A program made the translations under genes and the position numbers. The notes under the pieces were generated by a model. It was not told where the DNA came from, did no database searches, and worked only from the letters and a program-made list of their open reading frames with translations. Shown piece after piece: positions 27,420 to 36,871 of a stretch of DNA of 36,962 nucleotides (positions are counted from its first letter, which is position 1; every line of letters begins with the position of its first letter). This DNA comes from Helicobacter sp. MIT 00-7814 (lineage in GTDB: Bacteria; Campylobacterota; Campylobacteria; Campylobacterales; Helicobacteraceae), in contig NZ_NXLL01000022.1 in assembly GCF_003364115.1 (NCBI RefSeq), positions 1-36,962 on the forward strand, read 5' to 3'.

Positions 27420-28943
27420 ATGGCAAAAGTCACCAGCGTCATAGATATTGGCTCAAACTCGGCGAGAATGGCGATTTTCCGCAAGACAAGCCGTTTTGGA
27501 TTCCATTTAATCTGTGAAGTTAAAAGCAAGGTGCGCATTTCTGAGGGTTGCTATGAAAACAATGGAATCTTGCAGCCTGTGCCGATGCAGCGCGCATTGA
27601 GTGCGTTAAAAGAATTTCTACAAATTGCAAAGGCGCATAAAAGTCGCAAGCTTTTTTGTGTGGCGACTTCTGCCCTGCGTGATGCGCCAAATGCAAAGGA
27701 ATTCCTCGCGCGCGTGAAAAAAGAATGCGGGCTTAGTATCAAGGTTATCGATGGCAAGAGCGAGGCGCTGTATGGCGGGATTGCATGTGCGAATTTATTA
27801 TATGAAAAAAATGGCATTACCATTGATATCGGCGGTGGTAGCACGGAATGCGCGCTTATAAGAGATGGGAAAATCATCGACACCATCTCGCTAAATGTCG
27901 GCACAATCCGCATAAAAGAGCTGTTTTTTGACAAGGCAGAATCTAAAGGGCGCAAGGGTGCGGGCAAAAATGATTCTAAAAATGAAAGCAAAGGCGATAT
28001 CGCCGGCGCGACGCATTACATCAAACAAGAGCTTTCAAAGCTCGGCGCGCAGTATAAAGATTCTGTGATTTTTGGCGTGGGTGGGAGTATCCGCGCGCTT
28101 TCAAAGCTTATAATGAAGCAGACAAATTACCCCTTTAATCGCATTCATGGCTATGAGTATGAAATCGCTAAGCACAAGGATTTTTTTGACAAAATTATCC
28201 ACGCGCCTATGCACAAGCTAGAATCTTTTGTCCCGCAAGATAGGCTTGATACTATTCGCAGCGGGACGCTGATTTTGAGCCTTTTTTTAGAACATTTGCA
28301 AGGCAAGCGTCTTATCACAAGTGGCGCGGGCGTGCGAGAAGGTGTATTTTTAGCAGATATGTTAAGAAATCAGAATCTCCATTTCCCGCCAAATTTTAAC
28401 CCCTCAATCGCGTGCCTGCAAGATAGATTCTCTTTAGATGAGAAGCAAGCAAAAGCGCTTAAGCAAAGCGCGCTAAAGATTTTTGACGCGCTTTTGCCAT
28501 TGCATAAATGTAACGAGGAGTTACGCGCGCTTTTAGGCATTGGTGCGTATTTAAGTCAAATTGGCGTGGTGCTAAATTTTTATCAGGCAAATTTGCATGG
28601 CGCATACATTTTGCTAAATGGGCTAGAGTATGGATTTTCCCACACACAGCGCATTATTATCGAGCTTCTCATACAATATAGCGATAAAAAAATCCCCAAA
28701 CAAGAGCCGCTTTTAAGCGATGATTTGCCTAGCCTTGAAAAGTTGCAATATTTAAGCTTTATCATCGCGCTCGCACAAAGCCTGCATAAGGGTGCAAATG
28801 CGCCAAAACTGCGCTATGAGTTTGATTACGCGCGCTGTGAGCTAAAAATTTTTACAAAAGATTCTCTGTATCTTTGCGCCGAAACCTTGCCAAAATTGCA
28901 AAAGCCTATCGCATCGCTAGAAATCACCATTATCAAGGAATAA
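27420..28943 (+). CDS. ppx: Ppx/GppA exopolyphosphatase/pppGpp phosphohydrolase
   Basis: This 507-residue protein belongs to the sugar-kinase/Hsp70 fold family that hydrolyses polyphosphate or pppGpp. It has the phosphate-1 motif DIGSNSAR (9-16), the phosphate-2 motif TIDIGGGSTECAL (about 137-149), VGTIRI and a C-terminal HD-like helical half. Residues about 175-195 are a Lys/Gly/Ser-rich insertion (KGRKGAGKNDSKNESKGD). The ATG follows the ferredoxin TAA with no gap. Whether polyphosphate or pppGpp is preferred cannot be told. The next gene, waaC, starts 2 bases after the stop. Matches HP0278. Confidence 0.92.
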   Translation: MAKVTSVIDIGSNSARMAIFRKTSRFGFHLICEVKSKVRISEGCYENNGILQPVPMQRALSALKEFLQIAKAHKSRKLFCVATSALRDAPNAKEFLARVKKECGLSIKVIDGKSEALYGGIACANLLYEKNGITIDIGGGSTECALIRDGKIIDTISLNVGTIRIKELFFDKAESKGRKGAGKNDSKNESKGDIAGATHYIKQELSKLGAQYKDSVIFGVGGSIRALSKLIMKQTNYPFNRIHGYEYEIAKHKDFFDKIIHAPMHKLESFVPQDRLDTIRSGTLILSLFLEHLQGKRLITSGAGVREGVFLADMLRNQNLHFPPNFNPSIACLQDRFSLDEKQAKALKQSALKIFDALLPLHKCNEELRALLGIGAYLSQIGVVLNFYQANLHGAYILLNGLEYGFSHTQRIIIELLIQYSDKKIPKQEPLLSDDLPSLEKLQYLSFIIALAQSLHKGANAPKLRYEFDYARCELKIFTKDSLYLCAETLPKLQKPIASLEITIIKE

Positions 28944-28945
28944 GC

Positions 28946-30139
28946 TTGCTAAAAATCGGCATTATCCGCCTCTCCGCGCTTGGGGATTGCATCGTAAGCG
29001 CGGCATTTTTAGCTTATTTGAGAGAAATGCTAGAATCTAGTGGGCAAAAAGTGCATATCACTTGGTTTGTGGATTCTCGCTTTGCGGGGATTTTGCAAGA
29101 TTCTCCACTAATTGACACACTAGAAATTATCAAACTTAAAAAAACAAATTTGCGCGAAAAACTTGCCTTAAGAAAGCGTTTGTGTGCGCTTGAAAAGTTT
29201 GACATTGTGCTTGATATGCAGGGCTTGCTAAAATCCGCGCTTTTGGGCGCAATGCTAAAAAAGCGTGAGTTTATCGGCTTTGGCTTTGCAAGTGCTAAAG
29301 AATCTTTAAGCGCACTTTTTTACACAAGGCGCGTAAAAATTGGCTATGAAGAAAATATTTTAAAGCGCAATGGCTTGTTAGTTTTAGAGACTTTGGCAGA
29401 ATCTGGGATTGGAAAAGCGCGGGATTTGTGCGCGGGATTAGCGGGATCAAGGGAATCAAAAGGCGAGGATTCTCAAAAGTTGCTAGAGACAATGCTTTGC
29501 AAGCGCGAGAAGGGCTTTGCCTATAGTGCTGAAGCAAGGGCGCATGTAGAAAAAATTTTAGAGCGAAATAAAAGGCTTATTATCTTTGTGCTTGAAGCGT
29601 CAATTCCTTCAAAGACTTACGCAAGCGCGCAATTTAGTGAGCTTATTGATTTATTAGACGAGAAACTTTGTGGGGGCGGGGATTTTCAGAGTGGGCTTAG
29701 CGAGGATTCCTGTGGGGATTTTGCAAGCAATTCTACGCGCATTTTTGGTGAAGGCGCGCAGATTATTTTGCTTTCCCACAAAGACACGAGCAAGGCGCGC
29801 GAAATAATTGCACTTAGCAAAACGCATAAAACAGGCGCTCTTAGGCTCACGCTCACGCCACTTTGCGGGCTTAGCCTTGATTGTGTCAAAGCGCTGGTAT
29901 CAAAGGCGGATTTACTTATCGGTGGGGATACGGGCATCACGCACCTTGCGTGGGCGCTTGGGCGCGATTCTATAACGCTTTTTGGCAACACGCCACAGGA
30001 GCGCTTTAAGCTCATCGGCGCACGCAATCTCACCTTAAACGCAAATACAAACGCGCGCTACAAAAAAGATGACTTTTCAATAAATCTTATCCCACCGCAC
30101 GACATCGCGACCTGCGCGATGGGGATATTAAAAAACTAG
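28946..30139 (+). CDS. waaC: Lipopolysaccharide heptosyltransferase I
   Basis: WaaC is a GT9-family enzyme that adds the first heptose to Kdo in LPS inner core at the inner-membrane surface. The protein opens LLKIGIIRLSALGDCI, the family N-terminal motif, and has GGDTGITHLAWALG near the C-terminus, which binds ADP-heptose. I chose TTG at 28946, 5 bases after AAGGA (28936-28940); an upstream in-frame ATG at 28874 would overlap ppx by 70 bases and adds a non-conserved extension. That gives 397 residues, longer than usual, with an internal 210-235 and 275-290 Gly/Ser/Glu-rich stretch. Matches HP0279. Confidence 0.9.
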   Translation: MLKIGIIRLSALGDCIVSAAFLAYLREMLESSGQKVHITWFVDSRFAGILQDSPLIDTLEIIKLKKTNLREKLALRKRLCALEKFDIVLDMQGLLKSALLGAMLKKREFIGFGFASAKESLSALFYTRRVKIGYEENILKRNGLLVLETLAESGIGKARDLCAGLAGSRESKGEDSQKLLETMLCKREKGFAYSAEARAHVEKILERNKRLIIFVLEASIPSKTYASAQFSELIDLLDEKLCGGGDFQSGLSEDSCGDFASNSTRIFGEGAQIILLSHKDTSKAREIIALSKTHKTGALRLTLTPLCGLSLDCVKALVSKADLLIGGDTGITHLAWALGRDSITLFGNTPQERFKLIGARNLTLNANTNARYKKDDFSINLIPPHDIATCAMGILKN

Positions 30140-30167
30140 AATCTAAAATATAAGATTGCAACGATAT

Positions 30168-30671
30168 TTAATCTAGTTCTGATAAACAACGACTAATAGC
30201 TTCTCTAATATCATCAACCTCCGTTTCACCCTGTCCTTCCGCGCTACAAATATACACAGGCTCATTCGTAGAAGCTTTAATCATCTGAATAGTTACTCCA
30301 AGTGTGTAACCCCCAAGTCCTCCTATCACGTTCCTTTTTTCTCCTTGGCCATAATTAACAATCAATGTCTTATCTTGATCTTTTATGGAATCTACTATTA
30401 TAAGTCCTTTTTTAATGAGAACCCCAGAAATAATACTGCTTGGATTAAGCGACTTATTCACATTTGCACCACCCATAAAAAATCCTCCAGCTCCGCCATT
30501 ACCAAACCCCACACCAACACCAGAATTAATAGATTCGGTTGGCTTAATATACGCAAATTTATAGTCATTTATAGACCCGTATTTTTTAGTATCCACCGGC
30601 TCTAAAATTGCACATGCTTGAAACAATACACCTAAATACAATCCAACAGCTATTAATTTTATTTTTTTCAT
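30168..30671 (-). CDS. Small putative lipoprotein, glycine-rich
   Basis: This 167-residue protein has a type II-like signal peptide with FQAC at 17-20, so Cys20 may be lipidated (the lipobox is imperfect, with Phe at -3). Residues about 51-70 are very Gly-rich (GVGVGFGNGGAGGFFMGG), followed by a mixed alpha/beta domain with GLGGYTLGVTIQMI. I do not recognise the family. It has its own TATAAT at 30719-30724 and an AAGGAGA ribosome site. It is AT-richer than the upstream core genes and sits between waaC and the truncated hsdR, at the island edge. Confidence 0.65.
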   Translation of the reverse strand: MKKIKLIAVGLYLGVLFQACAILEPVDTKKYGSINDYKFAYIKPTESINSGVGVGFGNGGAGGFFMGGANVNKSLNPSSIISGVLIKKGLIIVDSIKDQDKTLIVNYGQGEKRNVIGGLGGYTLGVTIQMIKASTNEPVYICSAEGQGETEVDDIREAISRCLSELD

Positions 30672-30718
30672 TTTATCTCCTTTTTAGCTTAAGGTTTCAA
30701 AACAAATCAAATAAGAGC

Positions 30719-30724
30719 ATTATA
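30719..30724 (-). promoter_or_regulatory. -10 box of the lipoprotein gene
   Basis: On the reverse strand this reads GGGTATAATGCTC, 48 bases before the ATG ending at 30671. It lies only 7 bases past the stop of the truncated hsdR, near the breakpoint. Confidence 0.55.
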
Positions 30725-30730
30725 CCCAAA

Positions 30731-32275
30731 TTAAAAGCTTATCATCGTCCTACCTTTACCCTCATCACTCAAATGAATCTTAGCAAGCCTACTTTCATAA
30801 TACAGCGGCACAGTAGCGCCGTCCTGAACAGCTTGCTTCATATCATAAATATCGATATAATCCCCAAAAACACTACGCGTATTGGCATCATCTTTTTCTA
30901 TAGGCGTTCCGCTAAAGCCTATATAAGTAGCATTTGGCAGGGCATCACGCACATTTTGCGCATAACCATAGCTGATTTTCTCGCCTCTTAATCTCGCTTC
31001 AAAACCATACTGCGTGCGGTGCGCTTCATCAGCGATAACGATAATATCCTCTCTTTTACTCAAAGTCTCAAAGTGTTCATTCTCATCTTTAAATTTTTGC
31101 ATAGTTGAAAATATGATTCCACCTTTTATGTTTTTAAGTGTATCTTTTAAATCTTTTGTAGAATCTATGCGTTTTGGAGTGGTTCTTAAAAGCTCGCTTG
31201 AGTGGCTAAAGGTGGTAAAAAGCTGATTATCTAAGTCGTTTCTATCGGTTAAAATTACAAGGGTTGGATTGCCTAGCTTGTCTAAAGCCTTAGCCGCAAA
31301 AAACACCATAGAAAGGCTTTTTCCACTACCTTGAGTGTGCCAGACTACACCGCCTTTTTTGCTTTCTCCAGCCACGCCCTCACTCATCGCCTTTTGCACG
31401 TTTAAAATGGCTTTATTTACAGCATAATATTGATGATAAGCAGCGATTTTTTTGATGATTTTACTTTGTGCGTAGCCGTTTTTATCAAGAAATTTCACAT
31501 TTTCATAAGTGATAAAAAAGCGGATAAAATCAAGCAAAACGCTAGGATTAAACAAGCCATTTATAAGATTTGTTAGCTCAAGTTTAGAATCTGCTTGCTT
31601 ATCTTTAATCTTCCACGATAAAAAACGGGAAAAATCCGCACTCAAACTCCCCACCTTAGCACTAAAACCATCGCTAATAACACATAATTCATTTGCAACA
31701 AAAAGCGCGCAAGATTCTGCCTTATAAGTTTGAATTTGATTAAAGGCATTTTCCAAAGTCGCATTTATATCAAGGGGATTTTTCAGCTCAAAAACCACCA
31801 AAGGCAAGCCATTGATAAAAAGCAAAATATCAAAGCGATTTGTAGCCTTTTGGCGAAAAGAAAATTGACGAGTTGCTAAAAATTCATTTAAAGCCATATT
31901 TTCAAAGTCGATAAGCTCTAAATTTACGCTCCGCTCCTCCCCACCAGCAAACACGCTTAAACTCATACCATTAATAAGATAATTATGAAAAGCCTTATTT
32001 TGCTCTAAAAGCTCGTTATTATCACTTGCAAGCTGAATGAGCTTTTTATAGGCTTCTTTGACTAAATTTTCCTTTTGCTCCTCAGTTAAAAAATCATATC
32101 TTTTATTTTGAGCGAAATTTAAAGCATAAATTGAGCGCAAAAACTCCTCTTGCAAAATCCACTCATCACTTTTTCTTTGTAAAGTTTTAGCTTCTTTATA
32201 CTTATAACCAAGATTTGTTAAAAGCTCTATAGCCTTTGCTTCTATAGTATTTTCATTTATTTGGTTGGTTGGCAT
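30731..32275 (-). pseudogene. hsdR: Truncated type I restriction subunit HsdR
   Basis: Intact HsdR is about 1000 residues; here 514 remain. The N-terminal nuclease domain is complete, with Asp149 and ELK at 163-165 (PD-ExK type), and the first helicase lobe has Walker A TQGSGKS (314-320), DEAH (416-419) and SGTP (455-458). The sequence is HsdR-like up to SDEGK (503-507), then GRTMISF and a stop. The second helicase lobe and the helical coupling domain are missing. Downstream there is only 59 bases and then a lipoprotein gene; no frame continues the protein, so this is a deletion, not a frameshift. Restriction is not expected. The start is one base after the ATPase stop. Confidence 0.88.
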
Positions 32276-33835
32276 TTAATTGTCCTGTGATTGCTTAATG
32301 TTTGTTTCAATAAAATCCCGCATATCTTTAATTGATTGTTTAAGCTCCTCATTTGTAAATCTTCTATTAAGTTTATTTTCTGGGTGATGTATCTGATCCC
32401 TTACATATTTTGTTAAAATTACATTCTGCTTAAATGTTTTTTTACTGCTTGGATCTATCTTAATATATTCTATGGTTTGTTTATGTTTTTCATATTCTTT
32501 AAACTTATCTTCGGCCTGTATATAACCATATAGCTCATTATGATATTCTTCATAGGCTTCGCCAAAAGCTAAGAAAATTATTTCATAAAGAGAAGGTATT
32601 GGCATGCTTTGTTTTTCTATTTTAACAACTTCTTTAGAGTTTCCATTATTTTTTAAAAGTCTTATGTTGTCAAAATCAAGCATTTTAACAATAGATGGAC
32701 TATGTGTGGTAAGAATGACTTGAGTTTTATCTGTTTTGGAGAGTTCCAAAAGAGCATTAATAAGCATATATTGATAATTAAAATGTTGAGAAGTTTCTGG
32801 CTCTTCTATTGCATAAATAATATTTGGAGCTTTTGCTATATTTCTTTTTCTTTCAGCTTCAGCCCTAAAGAAATTTAATAAAATTAGCCTTTTAACTCCA
32901 CTTCCTCGTTTATTAATAGGAATATCCTCATCGCCTGTTATGGAAACATTTTTAAAAACATCTACCCATTTTAAACTACTAGTTTCTGGTATATTTGGGT
33001 TTAAACTATCAGCAATTTCTGGATTCATCTCTTTTAGCTTATCAATGGTGTTTTTAGTAACTTCTTGTAGCGATTCTCTAACTTTCTCTGCAACCTTATC
33101 TAGTGTTTTTTGTATCTATTCATCTTTAAAAATTTCACTTACGGCAAGTTTCATTGGATTTTGTATTTCATTGTCCCCATCGCTATTTTTTCTATCTGAT
33201 TGAAATAATGAATATGAAGGCATATATTTTTTTAATTGTTCCCAAATATTTTTAGCCTCTTCTTTACTTGCGTCGATTTCAACTTCTTCACACTGCAAAT
33301 TGTCTTTAAAATGATTCCATATAGCTTTTCTTATGGTTGCACTTTTCGTTTTATCTTCACACTCAATTTTTTCTTCTTCCAAAGTTTTTTTCAAGCTTGC
33401 AATTTTTGTTATTAATAAATTATTGCATTTTTCATTAGTCGGATGATAGGCTTTGATAAAAACACTTTCAGTTGCTTTTGATCCAAATTTGTATTCTTTT
33501 ATAATTTCAAGTTTCCCGTCATTATTTAACAAATACTCATCGCTTAATGTGGTAGGGTTGGTAGAATCAATTATAATCTCACTAGGCAAATCATCAAAAA
33601 CTATGGTTATTCTAATATTTGCGTTTTCATTTTCAATTAAAGCTTGTTTATTAATATCATCTTTATCAAGCTTTACAACACCAGAATTTTCGTTTAAAAA
33701 AATATCTAATGCCTCTAATATAGTAGATTTACCAAAATCATTTTTTCCAACAAGTGCGGTTAAGTTTCCAAATTCAATTTCTATTTCATCTTTATAGCTT
33801 CTAAAATTCTTTATTTTTACCTTTGAAATTCTCAT
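32276..33835 (-). pseudogene. RloA-like AAA ATPase gene with one in-frame amber stop
   Basis: The gene is an SMC/OLD-like ATPase of about 519 residues. Residues 1-239 hold Walker A GKNDFGKST (30-38) and a coiled segment. Codon 240 is TAG (33116-33118). The same frame continues with IQKTLDKVAEKV and then the ABC-like signature RGSGVKRLILL (310-320), Walker B IIYAIEEPE (338-346) and the switch THS (377-379). No TOPRIM domain is seen at the C-terminus. Such restriction-linked ATPases lie between hsd genes in Campylobacter. The base composition is markedly AT-rich. Unless the amber is read through, the ATPase is inactive. A single base change would restore it. Confidence 0.85.
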
Positions 33836-33916
33836 TGTAAATCTCCTTTAATTTTTTAAAAAAATTATATCATATTCTAAAAATTAGTTTTGAAAAAATG
33901 ATGAAGTTGTTCATAT

Positions 33917-35109
33917 TTACCCCAAAATCTTTTTTAAAATTATATCACGCAGAGATTCTAAGTTTTGAATTTCTTTAGCGTTATTTTCTAACTTAGAAAA
34001 AAGAGGAACAAATACACAATCAAATTCTTTTAAAGTTTTAGAATCTGGCACAGCACACATTGCGTTATCTAAATCCTGCCTTTTTATATGACCCATTGTT
34101 GTGGCGTGTGCCGAAGCAATGGATATAAATTCTTTCAAGTGATAAACACACCCAAAATAATAAAACCATTTTTGGGATAGTTTAGAACTAACTCTAAAAA
34201 GGTGCTGGGTGAGAAAGCATTTTTTACCATAGTATATTTTAACCATCAAAGAAGCCGACCAAGCAAAAATTACATCTGCGGATTTTATAATATACTCTGA
34301 ATTTATATCAGAGCTAGCCCAATCCGATGAAGTAGAAAAACCTTCTTTTAATTCTTTGATTTTTAAAACAGGTAATTTATTTATATCATCTTTTGGAGGG
34401 AATTTTTGACAAGCCAAGCCATTAAGAAAATCAGCAATCTCGCTTAATGCCTTTTCCTCCCAGCTTTCCTTAACATTTTCTATAAAATGATGGCGGAATA
34501 ATGTTTGGGCTAGGGTTTCTAGGGTTTTATTTTGTTTGTGGAGTAAATCTATTTTATCATCAAAGCTACTTAGAATTTGTGCTATTTTTTCTTGGGTTTT
34601 GAGGGGTGGTATATTAAAGGTAAAGCTTTTTATAAGTGTAGGAGAGGTGTGTCTTACTGAAGTTCCTGTAGCAGCTCCAACAATAAATTGCTGGTAATTT
34701 CTGCTTCTCATTAACCAATAAATAAAATCTTTACAAATATTATCTGGATTACATATAAACTTGACAAGTCCTATTCGTTGATTATGCAAATATGTAAAAT
34801 CGTCATTTGGTATTTTTGCCGAAAAACCAAGCGTATCACCTTCTTTACTTAAGTCTGTCATAGTTACAACAATATCATTTTTTTTAATATGTATTCTGCT
34901 GGAAAATTTCCTTTGTAATATTTGAATTTATTTGATTTGAAACCACCTCCAATGTGAAAATTTCCGGGTGTTACTAAAATATTATTATTTGGCTCTGTGG
35001 TTATAAATTCTCCTTTAAAAGCCCAGCCGTGTTTTATATCTATAATATCCCCAAGTCTCACTTCCTCCCAGCTTTCTTTTTGCAATGATTGAAAAAAGTT
35101 AGATTCCAT
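33917..35109 (-). pseudogene. hsdS: Type I specificity subunit HsdS, frameshifted at an A8 tract
   Basis: HsdS reads the DNA target for the type I complex. The first frame starts at 35109 (overlapping the hsdM stop by one base, TAATG) and encodes 81 residues, ending at 34864. The second frame carries the rest: target domain 1, the central PPLKTQEKIAQIL helix, a second domain starting SWEEKALSEIADFLNG, and the final SLRDIILKKILG helix. The break lies in eight A residues (T8 at 34878-34885 on the forward strand); nine A would read ILKKNDIVV and give a normal 397-residue protein. WEE at the start of both halves shows the usual HsdS duplication. It could be phase-variable; a sequencing slip is possible. 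Confidence 0.85.
34878..34885 (-). repeat. A8 homopolymer tract inside hsdS (possible phase-variation site)
   Basis: Eight A on the coding strand (T8 on the forward strand). With 8 A the frame ends at 34864; with 9 A the frame joins the downstream part exactly. Slippage by +1 would switch HsdS on. Confidence 0.7.
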
Positions 35110-36641
35110 TATTCAGCCTTAGTACCTATCATATCAAGGCTTGCAAGTATTTGTTTGTTTAGGATTTCTTCTTGTTTTATTTGCTCTCTTAGCTCTGCAT
35201 TGAGCCTTGCAAATTCGCCCTCAAAGTCAAACTCCTCATCATTATCTTCAAGCCCTACGAAGCGTCCGGGTGTGAGTATATACTCAAGCGCGCGGATTTC
35301 CTCAAGTGATGCGGATTTGCAAAAGCCTTTTGTGTCCTCGTAGTCGTTTAAGTCGGCATTTTCTTGGGCTTTTTGCCATTTGTGATAGGTGCTTGAGATG
35401 AGCTTTATATCATCATTTGTGAGGATTTTATTTTTGCGGTTGATGAGCGTGCCTAGATTTCTTGCGTCTATGAAAAGTGTGTTTGTGTGCGTTTTGCCTC
35501 TTCTTAAAAACCACAGGCAGGCTGGAATTTGTGTGTTTAAAAAGAGTTTTGCGGGTAGATTGACTATGCATTCAACCAAATTTGCTTCGATGATTTGCTT
35601 GCGGATTTCGCCCTCGCTGTTTGTGTTGCTCGTAAGGCTTCCTTTTGCAAGCACAAAGCCAGCCCTGCCATTTGGTGCGAGGTGGTGGATAAAGTGCTGA
35701 ATCCACGCATAATTTGCATTTGAGCTAGGAGGCGTGCCAAAGCTAAATCTTGCATCATTTGCAAGGCTTTCATTAAAATAATCTGAGTCATTAAAAGGCG
35801 GATTTGCGATGATAAAATCCACCTTAAGCCCCTTGTGTGCGTTGTTTAAAAAGCTTCCCTCGCTGTTCCATTTCACTTGCGAGGAGTCAATTTTACGCAT
35901 AGCTAGATTCATCTTTGCTAGCCTCCAAGTGGTTTGGTTGCTTTCTTGCCCAAAGATAGATATGTCATTTATCTTTCCTTGATGTTCTTTGATAAACTCC
36001 TCACTTTGCACAAACATACCTCCACTGCCACAGCACGGGTCAAACACCCTGCCTTTATAAGGCTCAAGCATACTTACAAGCAGTTCTACAACGCTTTTTG
36101 GAGTGTAAAACTGCCCGCCTTTTTTGCCCTCAGCCAAAGCAAATTCACCCAAAAAATACTCAAAAACATGCCCTAAAATATCGCTTGTATTTGCTTCTTT
36201 TAAGCTTATAGAATCAATTAAATTCATCAAATCCCCAAGCGTAGCACTATCAAGATTTTCTTTTGCATAGACTTTTGGTAAAACGCCTTTTAAGCTTTCA
36301 TTTTGCTTTTCGATAAGCTCTAAGGCATAGTCTAAATCCTTGCCAATGCTAGGCGTTTTTGCCTTTTTGATTAGGTCTTGCCAGCGAGCATTTTGCGGGA
36401 TAAAAAAGATATTTTTTGCGATATAAAAATCCTCTTCCTCAGCGTCCTCGCCATCATTTATTAACTCATCATAAAGCTTTTGAAAACTATCACTGATAAA
36501 TTTCAAAAACACCAAGCCTAGCACTATGTGTTTATATTCAGCTGCATCTATGTTTTTGCGAAGCTTATCAGCTGCGGTAAAAAGTGCGGTTTCTAGGGAC
36601 TTTTGAGGTTTTGAGTTGGTTTGCTTTGTTTGCTTTGCCAT
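35109..36641 (-). CDS. hsdM: Type I methylation subunit HsdM
   Basis: HsdM methylates adenine in the target set by HsdS. The 510-residue protein has the N-terminal helical domain, GQFYTP (176-181), motif I DPCCGSGGMF (201-210) and the catalytic NPPF (280-283). These are canonical and the frame is intact, so the enzyme looks functional if HsdS is available. Start ATG has AAAGG upstream. It is the first gene of the hsd operon and lies next to the 5S rRNA gene. With restriction broken, it may act as an orphan methylase. Confidence 0.95.
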   Translation of the reverse strand: MAKQTKQTNSKPQKSLETALFTAADKLRKNIDAAEYKHIVLGLVFLKFISDSFQKLYDELINDGEDAEEEDFYIAKNIFFIPQNARWQDLIKKAKTPSIGKDLDYALELIEKQNESLKGVLPKVYAKENLDSATLGDLMNLIDSISLKEANTSDILGHVFEYFLGEFALAEGKKGGQFYTPKSVVELLVSMLEPYKGRVFDPCCGSGGMFVQSEEFIKEHQGKINDISIFGQESNQTTWRLAKMNLAMRKIDSSQVKWNSEGSFLNNAHKGLKVDFIIANPPFNDSDYFNESLANDARFSFGTPPSSNANYAWIQHFIHHLAPNGRAGFVLAKGSLTSNTNSEGEIRKQIIEANLVECIVNLPAKLFLNTQIPACLWFLRRGKTHTNTLFIDARNLGTLINRKNKILTNDDIKLISSTYHKWQKAQENADLNDYEDTKGFCKSASLEEIRALEYILTPGRFVGLEDNDEEFDFEGEFARLNAELREQIKQEEILNKQILASLDMIGTKAE

Positions 36642-36664
36642 AATATACCTTTTATCTATTTAAG

Positions 36665-36685
36665 AGCATAATTTTAGCATAATTT
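36665..36685 (-). promoter_or_regulatory. Possible hsdM promoter containing a 10-bp direct repeat
   Basis: AGCATAATTT occurs twice (36665-36674 and 36676-36685) with one base between. On the reverse strand a TAAAAT hexamer (36676-36671) would give a transcript starting near 36663, 22 bases before hsdM. The repeat may be a regulator site; that is inference. Confidence 0.35.
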
Positions 36686-36871
36686 AAGCTATAGATTCTA
36701 AGTATAGGTTTGTATTTCAGAATCCAAGTTTCCCAACCACCAAACTACTTTTTCTAAATATTAAAAAGCAATCAATAAATCAAACCTTCACCAAAGCTAA
36801 CAATAAATTAAAATTTAAGAAGTGATTTCAAACAAGAAGTTTTATGAAGTATTATGTAAGAATTTTTCCCC

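Noticed and set aside
32276-33028. The C-terminal ATPase part as an independent gene
   Set aside because: The same frame runs on upstream to the amber at 33116, and the piece lacks Walker A.
36642-36871. Possible small gene or tRNA between hsdM and 5S rRNA
   Set aside because: I found no cloverleaf, no start with a ribosome site and no conserved peptide. The stretch holds the hsdM leader and AT-rich spacer.
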